Positions 51,459-59,519 of a stretch of DNA of 64,000 nt are shown here, one piece after another. Below the pieces are notes generated by a model. It worked only from the letters and a program-made list of their open reading frames with translations, had not been told where the DNA came from and searched no databases. Numbering within the stretch: position 1 is the first letter of the stretch; the number at the start of each line of letters is the position of its first letter. This stretch comes from Enterocola sp045611845 (GTDB lineage Bacteria; Bacteroidota; Bacteroidia; Bacteroidales; Paludibacteraceae), in contig JAZKXZ010000001.1 of the NCBI GenBank assembly GCA_045611845.1, forward strand, positions 1 to 64,000, read 5' to 3'. A program made the translations under genes and the position numbers.

Positions 51459-51531
51459 GATTCGCTAGCTCAGCTGGTAGAGCACAACACTTTTAATGTT
51501 GGGGTCCTGGGTTCGAGCCCCAGGCGGATCA
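51459..51531 (+). tRNA. tRNA-Lys (anticodon TTT)
   Basis: A 73-base cloverleaf: acceptor GATTCGC/GCGGATC, D-arm GCTCAGCTGGTAGAGC, anticodon stem CAACA/TGTTG with loop CTTTTAA, and T-arm CTGGG/CCCAG around TTCGAGC. CCA is not encoded. Confidence 0.95.
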
Positions 51532-51533
51532 CA

Positions 51534-51567
51534 AGAGAGAATTTCAAATGAAGTTCTCTCTTTTTTT
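51534..51567 (+). terminator. Terminator after tRNA-Lys
   Basis: AGAGAGAA (51534-51541) pairs with TTCTCTCT (51554-51561), followed by T's through 51567. Confidence 0.85.
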
Positions 51568-51575
51568 ATGCATTT

Positions 51576-51591
51576 TCGAACCCAGGACCCC
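51576..51591 (-). repeat. Inverted 16-base copy of the tRNA-Lys variable/T-arm region
   Basis: TCGAACCCAGGACCCC is the exact reverse complement of tRNA-Lys bases 51501-51516. It lies just past the tRNA terminator. It may be the leftover of an integrated element or of a second tRNA copy. Confidence 0.6.
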
Positions 51592-51650
51592 TATCCATTT
51601 ATTAAAATATTTTCATTATCTTTGTGTATTGTACTCCAAAATCTACAAAC

Positions 51651-52523
51651 ATGAACATACGCATCATAATCAATCCTATTTCGGGCACAGACGCCGCTAG
51701 AAAAAGAGCAAAGAAAGTGGTTTTAGCCCTTGAAGAAGAGTTTAATATAAAAGGCATTAAGACCGAACGTGCTGGACATGCTACCGAGCTGGCAAAGCAA
51801 GCTGTAAACGACGGAGTAGAATTAGTAGTGGCAGTGGGTGGAGATGGCACGGTGAACGAGATTGCGTCTGCACTGGTTGGCACAGAGACTGCTCTAATCA
51901 TAGTGGGCACTGGTAGTGGCAATGGATTGGCACGCGATTTGGGCATGTTTGGTCTTTCTACAAAAAAGATTATCGAAAGGATTAAAGAAAACAAATCTTA
52001 TCGCATAGACTGCGGCGAGGTGTTGGGCAGAAAATTCTTCTGCACCTGCGGCAGTGGTTTTGATGCGCTTATTGGTCACTTGTTTGCTCAAACCAAAGTG
52101 CGTGGTTTCTTAACATACATAAAACTAAGCTTAAAAGCATACAAAGACTACACCCCCCTTTCATATCGTTTGAGTTTTGGTTCTCGTTTGAATAGCAAAA
52201 ATGGCGAGGCATTTGTGGTGAACATTGCAAACAACAAACAGTTTGGCAACAACGCCTACATCGCCCCACATGCAAACCTAATGGATGGACTTTTTACTGT
52301 TACTATTATTAAACCATTCAAATGGTACAACATACCTTATATGGCATATAGTTTGTTCTTTAAACAAATGCACAAAAACAAGTTTGTAGAAACTTTTGAC
52401 TGCGGCGACTGCATACTTGATGTAGCGGTAGGAGCTTATCTTCACATCGACGGTGAGCCAATTAACACCAACAGCAACTCATTCTCTGTGAAGATGATAC
52501 CTGCAAGTTTAAAGATTATTTAA
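51651..52523 (+). CDS. Diacylglycerol/lipid kinase family protein (YegS-like)
   Basis: The 290-residue protein has INPISGT at the N-terminus, VAVGGDGTVNEIAS (the GGDGT nucleotide-binding motif), GTGSGNGLARDLGM, and FVVNIANNKQFGNNAYIAP with the C-terminal LHIDGEP. These are diagnostic of the DAGK catalytic family. The ATG at 51651 is chosen because a TATCTTTG -7 box at 51617-51624 places the RNA start downstream of the earlier in-frame codon at 51624. It phosphorylates a membrane lipid, exact substrate unknown. Confidence 0.9.
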   Translation: MNIRIIINPISGTDAARKRAKKVVLALEEEFNIKGIKTERAGHATELAKQAVNDGVELVVAVGGDGTVNEIASALVGTETALIIVGTGSGNGLARDLGMFGLSTKKIIERIKENKSYRIDCGEVLGRKFFCTCGSGFDALIGHLFAQTKVRGFLTYIKLSLKAYKDYTPLSYRLSFGSRLNSKNGEAFVVNIANNKQFGNNAYIAPHANLMDGLFTVTIIKPFKWYNIPYMAYSLFFKQMHKNKFVETFDCGDCILDVAVGAYLHIDGEPINTNSNSFSVKMIPASLKII

Positions 52524-52587
52524 ACACACGCCTGCCCTTTTTGGCTCTTTTTATTGATTGTAAATGTAAAAGATTTACCTTTGCACT

Positions 52588-53166
52588 ATGGCAATTAAAA
52601 CAAATACACCAGAAATTGTAGCACTAAAACAGGCTGTAGAGAAAAGATTTGGCCACCCAATAGAAAGCAGAACAGACTTTACTCTACTTGCATACGACAT
52701 TGAGCGCACTACAAACAATCACATTGCAGAAAACACTCTGCGCAGATTGTGGGGACGCATCGCTGCATACGACACTGTATTTACTCGCACACTCGACGTA
52801 ATGTGTAAGTATATAGGTCATGAGCATTGGAAAAATTTCTGCACATTTCTAAAAAAAGAGACAAATTCTGATTCTGAAATTGTAAAACAAGGTATGTCTA
52901 TAAAAGTAGAAGACTTAACCCCTGGCGACAAAATTCGCATTGGCTGGTTGCCAGACAGGGTATGTATAGTGGAATACGTGGGCGGACGCACATTTAAGGC
53001 TATTGATGCAGTAAATGCCACCCTACAAACAGGTGACACATTTGAATGTAGCCTTATGCTAAAGAATTATCCGCTGTTTGTGGACAACTTGGTACATGGC
53101 GGCGAACACTGTCCACGCTACTCAATGGGACTAACTAGCGGACTTACCACCCTAGAAAAATTGTAA
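52588..53166 (+). CDS. Conserved Bacteroidota protein accompanying a Ser/Thr kinase
   Basis: The 192-residue protein has an N-terminal helical domain (VEKRFGHPIESRTDFTLLAYDIE, ENTLRRLWGRIAAY, DVMCKYIGHEHWKNFC) and a C-terminal beta domain (DLTPGDKIRIGWLPDRVCIVEYVGGRTFKAI). I recall this as a recurrent Bacteroidota family of unknown role. A TACCTTTG -7 box ends only four bases before the ATG, so the mRNA may be leaderless. It directly precedes a membrane-anchored protein kinase, hinting at a common pathway. Confidence 0.75.
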   Translation: MAIKTNTPEIVALKQAVEKRFGHPIESRTDFTLLAYDIERTTNNHIAENTLRRLWGRIAAYDTVFTRTLDVMCKYIGHEHWKNFCTFLKKETNSDSEIVKQGMSIKVEDLTPGDKIRIGWLPDRVCIVEYVGGRTFKAIDAVNATLQTGDTFECSLMLKNYPLFVDNLVHGGEHCPRYSMGLTSGLTTLEKL

Positions 53167-53198
53167 TCTCATATTTTTTTTGTAACTTGCCCCGCGTT

Positions 53199-54293
53199 AT
53201 GAAGATTAATTCAGGAGCAGTTGACATAGAACCACAGAACCCTACAAATCACTATAGTATAATAGAAACTATAAGTGAAGGTAGGATTTTTCGCCTTTTC
53301 AAAGCACGATATGGCACAAAATACGTGATTTTAAAGACTACGCACATACAAGATGCCATGCATAGCGAAATATTGCGTCGTGAATATGAAATGGGAAAAA
53401 CTCTATCACACGCTTGCATTGTTTCTACGCTTGCCTTTGAAGAAAACACTCCTGTAGGACCTGCCATAGTGTTGGAATACATAGATGGCGTTACACTTGG
53501 AGAGTATAAATCTGCGGTCCCTGAGCATCTCCTACACGATATTTTAGACGGTGTAGATTACCTACACCACCGCGGCATACTGCACAACGACTTAAAACCC
53601 GACAATATTCTTATAAATAAACTGGGCCATGCACGCATCATAGACTTTGGCTTGTCTTCTAGTTACGATAGCAGTTACACAGGCGTAATTGGTGGTTCTG
53701 AAGGTTTCACCGCACCAGAGATTTTGCAGGGCGAAGGTTATGCTGGCGCTTCTTCCGACATATACTCACTTGGCCTCATCATACAATTACTTTTTGGCAA
53801 TAAATACCAAAAGATAGTAAAAAAATGCACCATGCTAGAGCCAGAGGCTCGTTATCAAAGTATTGGAGAACTAAAAAGAGCATTATTTATAAAGCGAACA
53901 TTGCCATGGGCAGTTTGCGCTAGTATATTGGTGCTTATTATCGCATTTTTTGCCATTTTGCCTACAGCGCATCGCATCGAGCAAACCAACAAAGAAGCCG
54001 ATTATAAAGCAGAAGCCACTGCCTATTTAGACTCTGCGTACCAAACTACCTTGCAACGCATCAAGAAGTTGCCTTACAACGAATCTGCCAAAGGCGCAAA
54101 AGACTTTTATTTGAAATATTACAACGAAATTTACTTGCAACTTCCAAATGAAAAACGCTCAGCCTTCAACGAAGTACTGAGCGAACAAATTTCTGTTTTA
54201 GATTCTCTTTCCCAAGGTCTCCCTACCCTGCTAAACCTACCTGTAGAAGAGTTAGACCCTATCTATCAAGAAATCATACAGTGGAGTGAGTGA
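53199..54293 (+). CDS. Hanks-type serine/threonine protein kinase, membrane-anchored
   Basis: The 364-residue protein has a kinase domain at about 20-232: Lys46 in YVILKT, Glu62 in the C helix, HNDLKPDN (129-136) with Asp131 catalytic, IDFGLSSS (DFG 149-151), and TAPEIL in the activation segment. One membrane helix (about 235-256) and a 100-residue external helical region follow. The HRD arginine is replaced by Asn and the glycine loop is weak (SEGRIF), so activity may be altered. The start is the ATG at 53199, not the TTG four codons earlier. Partner gene upstream. Confidence 0.88.
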   Translation: MKINSGAVDIEPQNPTNHYSIIETISEGRIFRLFKARYGTKYVILKTTHIQDAMHSEILRREYEMGKTLSHACIVSTLAFEENTPVGPAIVLEYIDGVTLGEYKSAVPEHLLHDILDGVDYLHHRGILHNDLKPDNILINKLGHARIIDFGLSSSYDSSYTGVIGGSEGFTAPEILQGEGYAGASSDIYSLGLIIQLLFGNKYQKIVKKCTMLEPEARYQSIGELKRALFIKRTLPWAVCASILVLIIAFFAILPTAHRIEQTNKEADYKAEATAYLDSAYQTTLQRIKKLPYNESAKGAKDFYLKYYNEIYLQLPNEKRSAFNEVLSEQISVLDSLSQGLPTLLNLPVEELDPIYQEIIQWSE

Positions 54294-54295
54294 AA

Positions 54296-54652
54296 TTACT
54301 TATCTAGTTTCTTGGCGATATGCATACCGATACCAAGTTTGACGGCTTTTTTAAAGAAACCGTCTTTTTCGTTATCACAAAAGACCTTATCACCTACTTT
54401 TGCAAGAATAGCACCTTTTACCAATGTTCCTAAAAAACTAGACTTTTTCTTAGGTTCATTGGCAAATCGTCCTAATTTATGTTGTTGACAATATGCTCTT
54501 GTATAGGTTTTATCAGGGTCTATATCGTCACCAATAAACCAGACTCGCACATACACACCATCTGAGCGTCTTGAAACATGCTGATATTTATTCCCTGTAG
54601 GATATCTATCTAGCTTTACATTTTCATAATATACACTACCTCTTTTGCTCAT
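54296..54652 (-). CDS. Basic protein of unknown function
   Basis: The 118-residue protein is rich in Lys, Arg and Tyr, starting MSKRGSVYYENVKLDRYPTG. A central VRVWFIGDDIDPDKTYTRAYCQQHKLGRF and a helical C-terminus (FFKKAVKLGIGMHIAKKLDK) follow. I recognise no family. It stops two bases from the convergent kinase gene. The presence of an ordered hydrophobic core and its position next to the 200-residue acidic protein suggest a real gene. Confidence 0.6.
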   Translation of the reverse strand: MSKRGSVYYENVKLDRYPTGNKYQHVSRRSDGVYVRVWFIGDDIDPDKTYTRAYCQQHKLGRFANEPKKKSSFLGTLVKGAILAKVGDKVFCDNEKDGFFKKAVKLGIGMHIAKKLDK

Positions 54653-54701
54653 ATATAAACATTTAGTAGCTAAAGGTAAAAAATATTACTTAATTTACAA
54701 A

Positions 54702-55304
54702 TTACTTACCAGATTTTTTTGATTTAGACTTCTTTGTTGTTTTTTTTGTAGTTTCTCCACTTGAACTTCCTAATAAATCAGCTGCAGAATATTTAACTCC
54801 GTCATACTCTTCATCATATTTTCTTGCGCGCTCTTCTTGTTTCTTAAAATAATCATCCAAACCTAAATCATATTCAATTATTTCTTCATCATCTTCTTCA
54901 AACTCTTCATCATCAAACTCAAATTCTTCGTCGTCAGACTCTTCGTCTTCCTCGCCTGCATCGTCTTCATCATCACTCGAAATGCCTAACAAATCGGCTG
55001 CAGAATAAGTGACATTTGGATCATCATATTCCTCTTCTTCACTACTATTTATTGCTCTAAGTACACCCTCATTAGTTTCCAATAGTTTTTTATGTAGATT
55101 ATACTCTTTTCTAAATTTCCAAAACTTAAACCCTGCAAAACCAATAACTACCAGACCAATTGCAAACATTAATGAATCAGGAAGAAGTATCATACAAAAC
55201 ACCATATAAACAATTCCAAAGATACATAAGTACTGCTTTTTACGTAGTTTTTTTATTTTTTCTTTACCAGCTACAACAGCTCCTTCAAACAATTCTTTTT
55301 CCAT
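54702..55304 (-). CDS. Membrane protein with acidic tail and duplicated YSAADLLG motif
   Basis: The 200-residue protein has two adjacent membrane helices near residues 27-63 (YLCIFGIVYMVFCMILL and a second hydrophobic stretch). A very acidic region (about 110-150) and a basic Lys/Thr/Ser-rich C-terminus follow. The short motif YSAADLLG followed by SS occurs twice, at about 100-110 and 172-182, once on each side of the acidic stretch. It looks like a peptide repeat that binds a partner. No family recognised. Same direction as the amidohydrolase gene, 27 bases downstream of it. Confidence 0.6.
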   Translation of the reverse strand: MEKELFEGAVVAGKEKIKKLRKKQYLCIFGIVYMVFCMILLPDSLMFAIGLVVIGFAGFKFWKFRKEYNLHKKLLETNEGVLRAINSSEEEEYDDPNVTYSAADLLGISSDDEDDAGEEDEESDDEEFEFDDEEFEEDDEEIIEYDLGLDDYFKKQEERARKYDEEYDGVKYSAADLLGSSSGETTKKTTKKSKSKKSGK

Positions 55305-55331
55305 AATATCTAATTTTAAAGGTTAATAATT

Positions 55332-56081
55332 TTATTTTAGATTGAATAATTTCATTGCATTTTTATAGGTTACTTGCTCAAATTGCTCCGTAGAACAAAC
55401 CTCTTTAAAGTCATTTAATTTTATCCGATAATAATATTCCAAATCTTCTTTAGGGTAAAAATATTTAGGGATACACATATCTGTACCCCAAAGAAGTTTA
55501 TTGCTTAAACCTGCCTTACAAATATCAGACATTTGCAGCAAAGGCATAAATGCAGAATCTGCAAAAGCATTCTGATTCCTTTGTAATATCCCAACAATCT
55601 TATTTGCAGGTCTTCCATGCGCCAGAATAAAAGAGACATCAGAATTATTTGCAATCAATGCTTCGTATTTATCAGCATTACAACAAATTTCATTTCCAGT
55701 ATGTATTAAAAGAGGTAATTTTAATTCTCTCGAAATTTCAACTACCTCCATTAATTTTTCCGAATCAGGTTGCCAATCCTCTTGATGAAGAAAGGGATGA
55801 AGTTTTATACACGCCCATTTAATATCCGACTCTAAAAACCATGCTATATTACCTTTTAAACCCTCTGGTGTAATCCACATCACTGGCAAAACTTTGCTAC
55901 CATCTAATTCTATCAATTCGTGAATTTCATCTATTACTTTTGGATAATTTTCATCGCACATCGTAGTAGATGACACTGCATAATATTGGATATTTAATTG
56001 CTCCATCAACTTATGAATATACGATGGAGCAAAATAGTAATCATAGAACTGACCTACGTGAATATGAGAATCTACAAGCAT
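55332..56081 (-). CDS. Amidohydrolase-family TIM-barrel protein, RiPP-locus member
   Basis: The 249-residue protein shows a metal-dependent amidohydrolase pattern: DSHIHVG (residues 4-10), LLIHTGNEI, FILAHGRPANK and LLWGTDMCIP, matching COG2159-like enzymes. It follows the radical-SAM maturase. Its ATG overlaps a TAA of a short upstream frame (TAATG). A role in trimming or modifying the peptide product is a guess from position; a general hydrolase is the alternative. Confidence 0.78.
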   Translation of the reverse strand: MLVDSHIHVGQFYDYYFAPSYIHKLMEQLNIQYYAVSSTTMCDENYPKVIDEIHELIELDGSKVLPVMWITPEGLKGNIAWFLESDIKWACIKLHPFLHQEDWQPDSEKLMEVVEISRELKLPLLIHTGNEICCNADKYEALIANNSDVSFILAHGRPANKIVGILQRNQNAFADSAFMPLLQMSDICKAGLSNKLLWGTDMCIPKYFYPKEDLEYYYRIKLNDFKEVCSTEQFEQVTYKNAMKLFNLK

Positions 56082-56170
56082 TAAAGATCTTTAAGAAGTT
56101 TATCTACATCATTTTCAGTCATTTTTGGACGACCAAAGCCTAAATTCTTTATTTTATCTCTATTGTTAAT
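56081..56170 (-). other. Possible short frame between the maturase and the amidohydrolase
   Basis: On the minus strand a frame ending at 56081-56083 reads ...NLGFGRPKMTENDVDKLLKDL and stops at a TAA overlapping the amidohydrolase ATG. It extends upstream, in another frame, through the maturase stop. The only internal ATG gives a 13-residue peptide. It may be a coupling leader or a remnant. Confidence 0.3.
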
Positions 56171-56174
56171 TAAA

Positions 56175-57638
56175 TTACAATAATCCTTTTGCTCTATATT
56201 CTTCTACTAATCTTTTATTCAAAAAGGCAACTTCGCAGAAATGATGATTTACAGCAAACATATCACCATTTGATTCATTATAATTGCGTACCAAACAACG
56301 AGCACAATAATCGCGAGCCTCACATTCGATACATTGAGGGAATGATGCTTGGGTAATTTTTCTAAGTTCTTTTACTCTTTCGCTATTTTCCCAGATTTCT
56401 TGAAGTGATTGTTTATAAACATTTCCTAATACGTAATCTTGCCAACCTGCACAAGGATAAACATCTCCATTGGCTGTTATACAACAATTATCATAACCAA
56501 CACCACAAACAGGTTGTTTCTTAAATCTTTCTATATCAAATGCTATCTCATCAGAAATAGACGACTGTTTTAATGTCTCTTCTCTATATTGTATATCATT
56601 TTCAATAATTGCACGAAGTAATTCTTCTGTTTCTTCTATAGAAAGTCTATTTGCCAAATTCTCAGTATCAAGGTCTGCACGTGCCATCATAATATAGTCT
56701 GTTTGTGCTTTAACCTTCAACTTTTTGGCATATTCCAACACCTTGTCATAACCTTTGCGATTAGCTTTCATAATAGGACAACTAATCTGAATAGGTATAT
56801 CCGCTGCCACTAATTTCTCTATAGAAGCAATTGTTTTATCAAAAGAACCTTTAACCGTAGTAATAAAGTCATGTATCTCTGGATCCATTGAATACAATGA
56901 AACCTGAATTAAAGAAAGATTAACTGCCTTAAGTCGAGGTATTTGTTCATCTTTTAAAGATATCAAATTAGATAGAATACTAATTTTAAAATCTTTCTCA
57001 CGACAATATTCAGCTATCTCTATAATATCTTTATGCAAAAAGGCCTCTCCACCAGAAAGTGTAACATGAATTCCACCCATTTCGGCAAATTCATCTAATA
57101 TACTTTTTACTTTACATAAAGGCATATCAAAGCCTTTGCTTTTCTTTTCATTAGGGATATAACAATGAATACAACGTTCGTTACATCTACTTGACAGCTC
57201 AAATTGCAAACTAGAAATCAATGGTTTATCTTGAACCTCATCCAAGAAAAAATCTTGTGTATTTTCAGTTACCTTTTCTTTAGTTTCTTGATAAAAGTTA
57301 TCAGCTAGTGTTTTTGGTAATTCTACATTATATGTAAAATCCTCATCTTTAGCATCTAATTCTTCTATAGTTTCTCCTATCACTACAAATTTTGCTTGAA
57401 CTAAACTCTCCACAAACTGCATAAAGTCATTTTTAATCACTTCATAACTGGCATCTTCATAAAGCGAACATAATCTTTTAATAATATCTTCTACATCTTG
57501 TGGATTCCTATTTATTTCTTTTAACCAATCAGCTCCACTCGCATTATAACTTCTATCTTGACGTGTTAACTGATTAATTACATATCCATATCTATCTGTA
57601 GTACGGATAAATGTATTTTTTGATTGTTTAATATACAT
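56175..57638 (-). CDS. Radical SAM/SPASM peptide maturase with PqqD-like domain
   Basis: The 487-residue protein (ATG at 57638) has an N-terminal PqqD-like peptide-recognition domain (about 1-90). The radical SAM core has CNERCIHC (Cys 152, 156, 159), then LSGGEAFLH (195-202). A C-terminal SPASM domain carries Cys at 378, 385, 386, 396, 436, 439, 445, 448 and 468 for auxiliary clusters. Such enzymes form C-C or thioether crosslinks in ribosomally made peptides. A longer frame to 57704 would translate through a hairpin and is less likely. A 45-residue precursor gene lies directly upstream. Confidence 0.88.
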   Translation of the reverse strand: MYIKQSKNTFIRTTDRYGYVINQLTRQDRSYNASGADWLKEINRNPQDVEDIIKRLCSLYEDASYEVIKNDFMQFVESLVQAKFVVIGETIEELDAKDEDFTYNVELPKTLADNFYQETKEKVTENTQDFFLDEVQDKPLISSLQFELSSRCNERCIHCYIPNEKKSKGFDMPLCKVKSILDEFAEMGGIHVTLSGGEAFLHKDIIEIAEYCREKDFKISILSNLISLKDEQIPRLKAVNLSLIQVSLYSMDPEIHDFITTVKGSFDKTIASIEKLVAADIPIQISCPIMKANRKGYDKVLEYAKKLKVKAQTDYIMMARADLDTENLANRLSIEETEELLRAIIENDIQYREETLKQSSISDEIAFDIERFKKQPVCGVGYDNCCITANGDVYPCAGWQDYVLGNVYKQSLQEIWENSERVKELRKITQASFPQCIECEARDYCARCLVRNYNESNGDMFAVNHHFCEVAFLNKRLVEEYRAKGLL

Positions 57639-57664
57639 CAGTCTATATACTATATTTCTATAAT

Positions 57665-57692
57665 ATGAGAGGAGAAAAAAATCTCCTCTCAT
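57665..57692 (-). promoter_or_regulatory. Hairpin between precursor and maturase genes
   Basis: ATGAGAGGAGA (57665-57675) pairs exactly with TCTCCTCTCAT (57682-57692). On the minus strand no long T run follows, so it is more likely an RNA-processing or partial-termination element that raises precursor over maturase levels. Confidence 0.6.
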
Positions 57693-57706
57693 AAAAAATG
57701 TCACAA

Positions 57707-57844
57707 TTAATAAGAACGTTCACAAGCTTTGCAAAATGGTTTTCCACCATTTAGAGTGCTTGTGCCATGAGATGGACAACCAGCTGCATAAGAACCTGTT
57801 GTTAAGTTTTTAGCAATAACCTCTGCTTTTTGATACTTTTTCAT
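57707..57844 (-). CDS. Candidate RiPP precursor peptide, 45 residues
   Basis: A complete frame (ATG 57842-57844, TAA 57707-57709) encodes a short peptide starting MKKYQKAEVIAKNLTTGSY. A Cys-, Gly-, Ser- and Thr-rich core follows with Cys23, Cys38 and Cys41 (GCPSHGTSTLNGG, then KPFCKACERSY). It sits directly upstream of a radical SAM/SPASM maturase with a peptide-recognition domain, which is the usual order for RiPP loci. A minus-strand TATCTTTG box at 57912-57919 lies 68 bases before the ATG. Cys-linked sactipeptide- or ranthipeptide-type crosslinks are possible. I do not recognise a named precursor family. Confidence 0.78.
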   Translation of the reverse strand: MKKYQKAEVIAKNLTTGSYAAGCPSHGTSTLNGGKPFCKACERSY

Positions 57845-58143
57845 AATAAATAAATTTAATAATTTTTGCCTACTCTAGAACAGGATTTTCGGCTTCCTCC
57901 TATTTTTTACACAAAGATAGACCATGCCATTTAAATAACCATAGCCCTTTTTGAGCCTAGTTTTTGGTCCTTTCTCTTGTTATTCAATAAACATCTCTTA
58001 TTAAGAGAGATTGATTTTCCTCTGCAAAATTGACTCTACCTCATAAACGTCTCCAAAAAACTCTTTTTGGACCTATTTTTACTTACCGTAACACAGACTC
58101 CAAATCGTATCAACTGCCCCAATCGTCTCCCACTAGTCATAAA
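57845..58143. other. Intergenic region upstream of the RiPP locus
   Basis: No gene is visible. It holds the presumed precursor promoter (57912-57919), a short hairpin TAGCCCTTTTTGAGCCTA near 57949-57966 that has a near-copy at 63003-63020, and a small inverted repeat around 57993-58013 (CATCTCTTATTAAGAGAGAT). Confidence 0.5.
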
Positions 58144-58182
58144 ATAGAAATGTGTCGCCTATTTTTAAAAATAAACGACACA
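58144..58182. repeat. 39-bp hairpin repeat, copy 1
   Basis: Nearly identical (38 of 39 bases) to 62937-62975. It folds as GTGTCG.CTATTTTT with AAAAATA.ACGACAC. The two copies bracket the toxin-antitoxin island. Confidence 0.75.
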
Positions 58183-58295
58183 TTGTTATAATTTTTTATT
58201 AAAACCTAGAGAGAATTGAATCCCTACACTATCCTATTCAACATTTCGTTAGCATTGATGCAGGTAAGAAGTGATACGGCATATAGAATTTAGAA

Positions 58296-58545
58296 TTAAA
58301 TAAATTTCTCATTATGGTCATCGAGCAATTTATGTGTTACCAACTGATTATATTCTAATGTTTCTATACGGTTATACAAATCTCTATTAGCATAAAGGAA
58401 TCTTCTCATAGAAACGAATGCACGCATTATATGTATATTTACCTGTATTGGAGTAGATGATCTTAAAACACTACTAAGCATCGCAATACCATTTTCTGTA
58501 AATGCGTACGGCAAGTATTTTATAAAGTTTTGCAGTCTTGCTGTT
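58296..58545 (-). pseudogene. ORF6N-domain gene remnant (C-terminal part)
   Basis: The frame lacks a proper start and reads YLPYAFTENGIAMLSSVL, then IHIMRAFVSMRRFL, the C-terminal half of the ORF6N (KilA-N-related) DNA-binding family. It ends with an 'NEKFI' tail. The N-terminal portion is missing: the frame is closed upstream by a TAA at the abiEii stop. A related fragment lies on the other side of the abiE genes at 60.3 kb. Confidence 0.72.
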
Positions 58546-58547
58546 TT

Positions 58548-59519
58548 TTAACTCAACAATTTAAAAATCGTAGAAGTAGTTTCAAAAATTTCTTTCTCAT
58601 TTGGCACTTCTTTATATGCTAATTCTGGCATTTCTTTAACATAAGTACTCTGCAATTCAGACCATACAGCATTTATATCTTTTACTAGAGGTGAATCTTT
58701 CATTGTTTTATTAGACCAACCAATCGGTTCTTTGAAAGATTGTTGGTCATGTTCTAATAATGCATTAAAATCCAATTTAAAATCACCACTTGTAAGATAA
58801 TTTCTACAATCTATATCTTTCCACAAGAAATACAAATCATAAAAATGCCTGATTTTTGCTTTTAACTGCGTTATATAGTCATCTGCCAATGAATGACGGA
58901 CTAATGAAACAATCTTTTCTGTTGCTGTTCTCGTTTTATCTAACACGTTAACTTCAAAAGCACCTAGATTAAATTTTTCTATTACATCTATCCTACCAGA
59001 CTTTTCTAAATATTCTGTTATAAAGCTTTTAATGAAAACTTTATGATATGGATAAGGATTTGCGAAAGATACTACTTCCAATAATATTTGACCTGAATTA
59101 ACTGAAACTATCTGATTATTCTCTGTCACTTTTGGATATTCATAATACACTTTTCTATACTTTGAATATTTTCTAGTATCTGGTTTTAAAACTTCAACCA
59201 AACCTTGCGACATTACCTTGGTTATCTCGTGAATGATCTTCTTAGTTTGATTTTCAGGTAGATTCCTATCATTAAGTATGGCAATGTCTATATCTTCTGA
59301 AAACCTATCTCCTAGATTATGTGCTTTAGACAAAGAAGTACCGCCTTTAAACACCGCAACATCAACTGCTTTACTACGTGATAATTGCTTTAAAGACCTA
59401 CATATCCAATAATCTTTTTCTAGAAATACTTCATTAATTCCTAATCCTCCTTCTTCGACAGGAGACGATGCTAGCTGAATTGCAGCTTTAAATGTTTGAG
59501 TTTCTTCGTGTAGATTCAT
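58548..59519 (-). CDS. abiEii: AbiEii/AbiGii nucleotidyltransferase toxin
   Basis: The 323-residue protein (ATG 59519, MNLHEETQTFKAAI) has the nucleotidyltransferase signature VFKGGTSLSKAHNLGDRFSEDIDIAI, with the DxD pair, and later VSLVRHSLADDYITQLKAKIRHFYDLYFL. It is the toxin of a type IV toxin-antitoxin pair that gives abortive phage infection in other bacteria. The longer frame to 59588 is unnecessary. The ATG overlaps the antitoxin gene end by 32 bases, as usual for coupled AbiE pairs. Confidence 0.88.
   Translation of the reverse strand: MNLHEETQTFKAAIQLASSPVEEGGLGINEVFLEKDYWICRSLKQLSRSKAVDVAVFKGGTSLSKAHNLGDRFSEDIDIAILNDRNLPENQTKKIIHEITKVMSQGLVEVLKPDTRKYSKYRKVYYEYPKVTENNQIVSVNSGQILLEVVSFANPYPYHKVFIKSFITEYLEKSGRIDVIEKFNLGAFEVNVLDKTRTATEKIVSLVRHSLADDYITQLKAKIRHFYDLYFLWKDIDCRNYLTSGDFKLDFNALLEHDQQSFKEPIGWSNKTMKDSPLVKDINAVWSELQSTYVKEMPELAYKEVPNEKEIFETTSTIFKLLS

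Noticed and set aside
57639..57704. Longer N-terminus for the radical SAM maturase (ATG at 57704)
   Set aside because: The extension would be encoded by a perfect hairpin and begins three bases after the precursor stop. The ATG at 57638 starts at the conserved PqqD-like domain.
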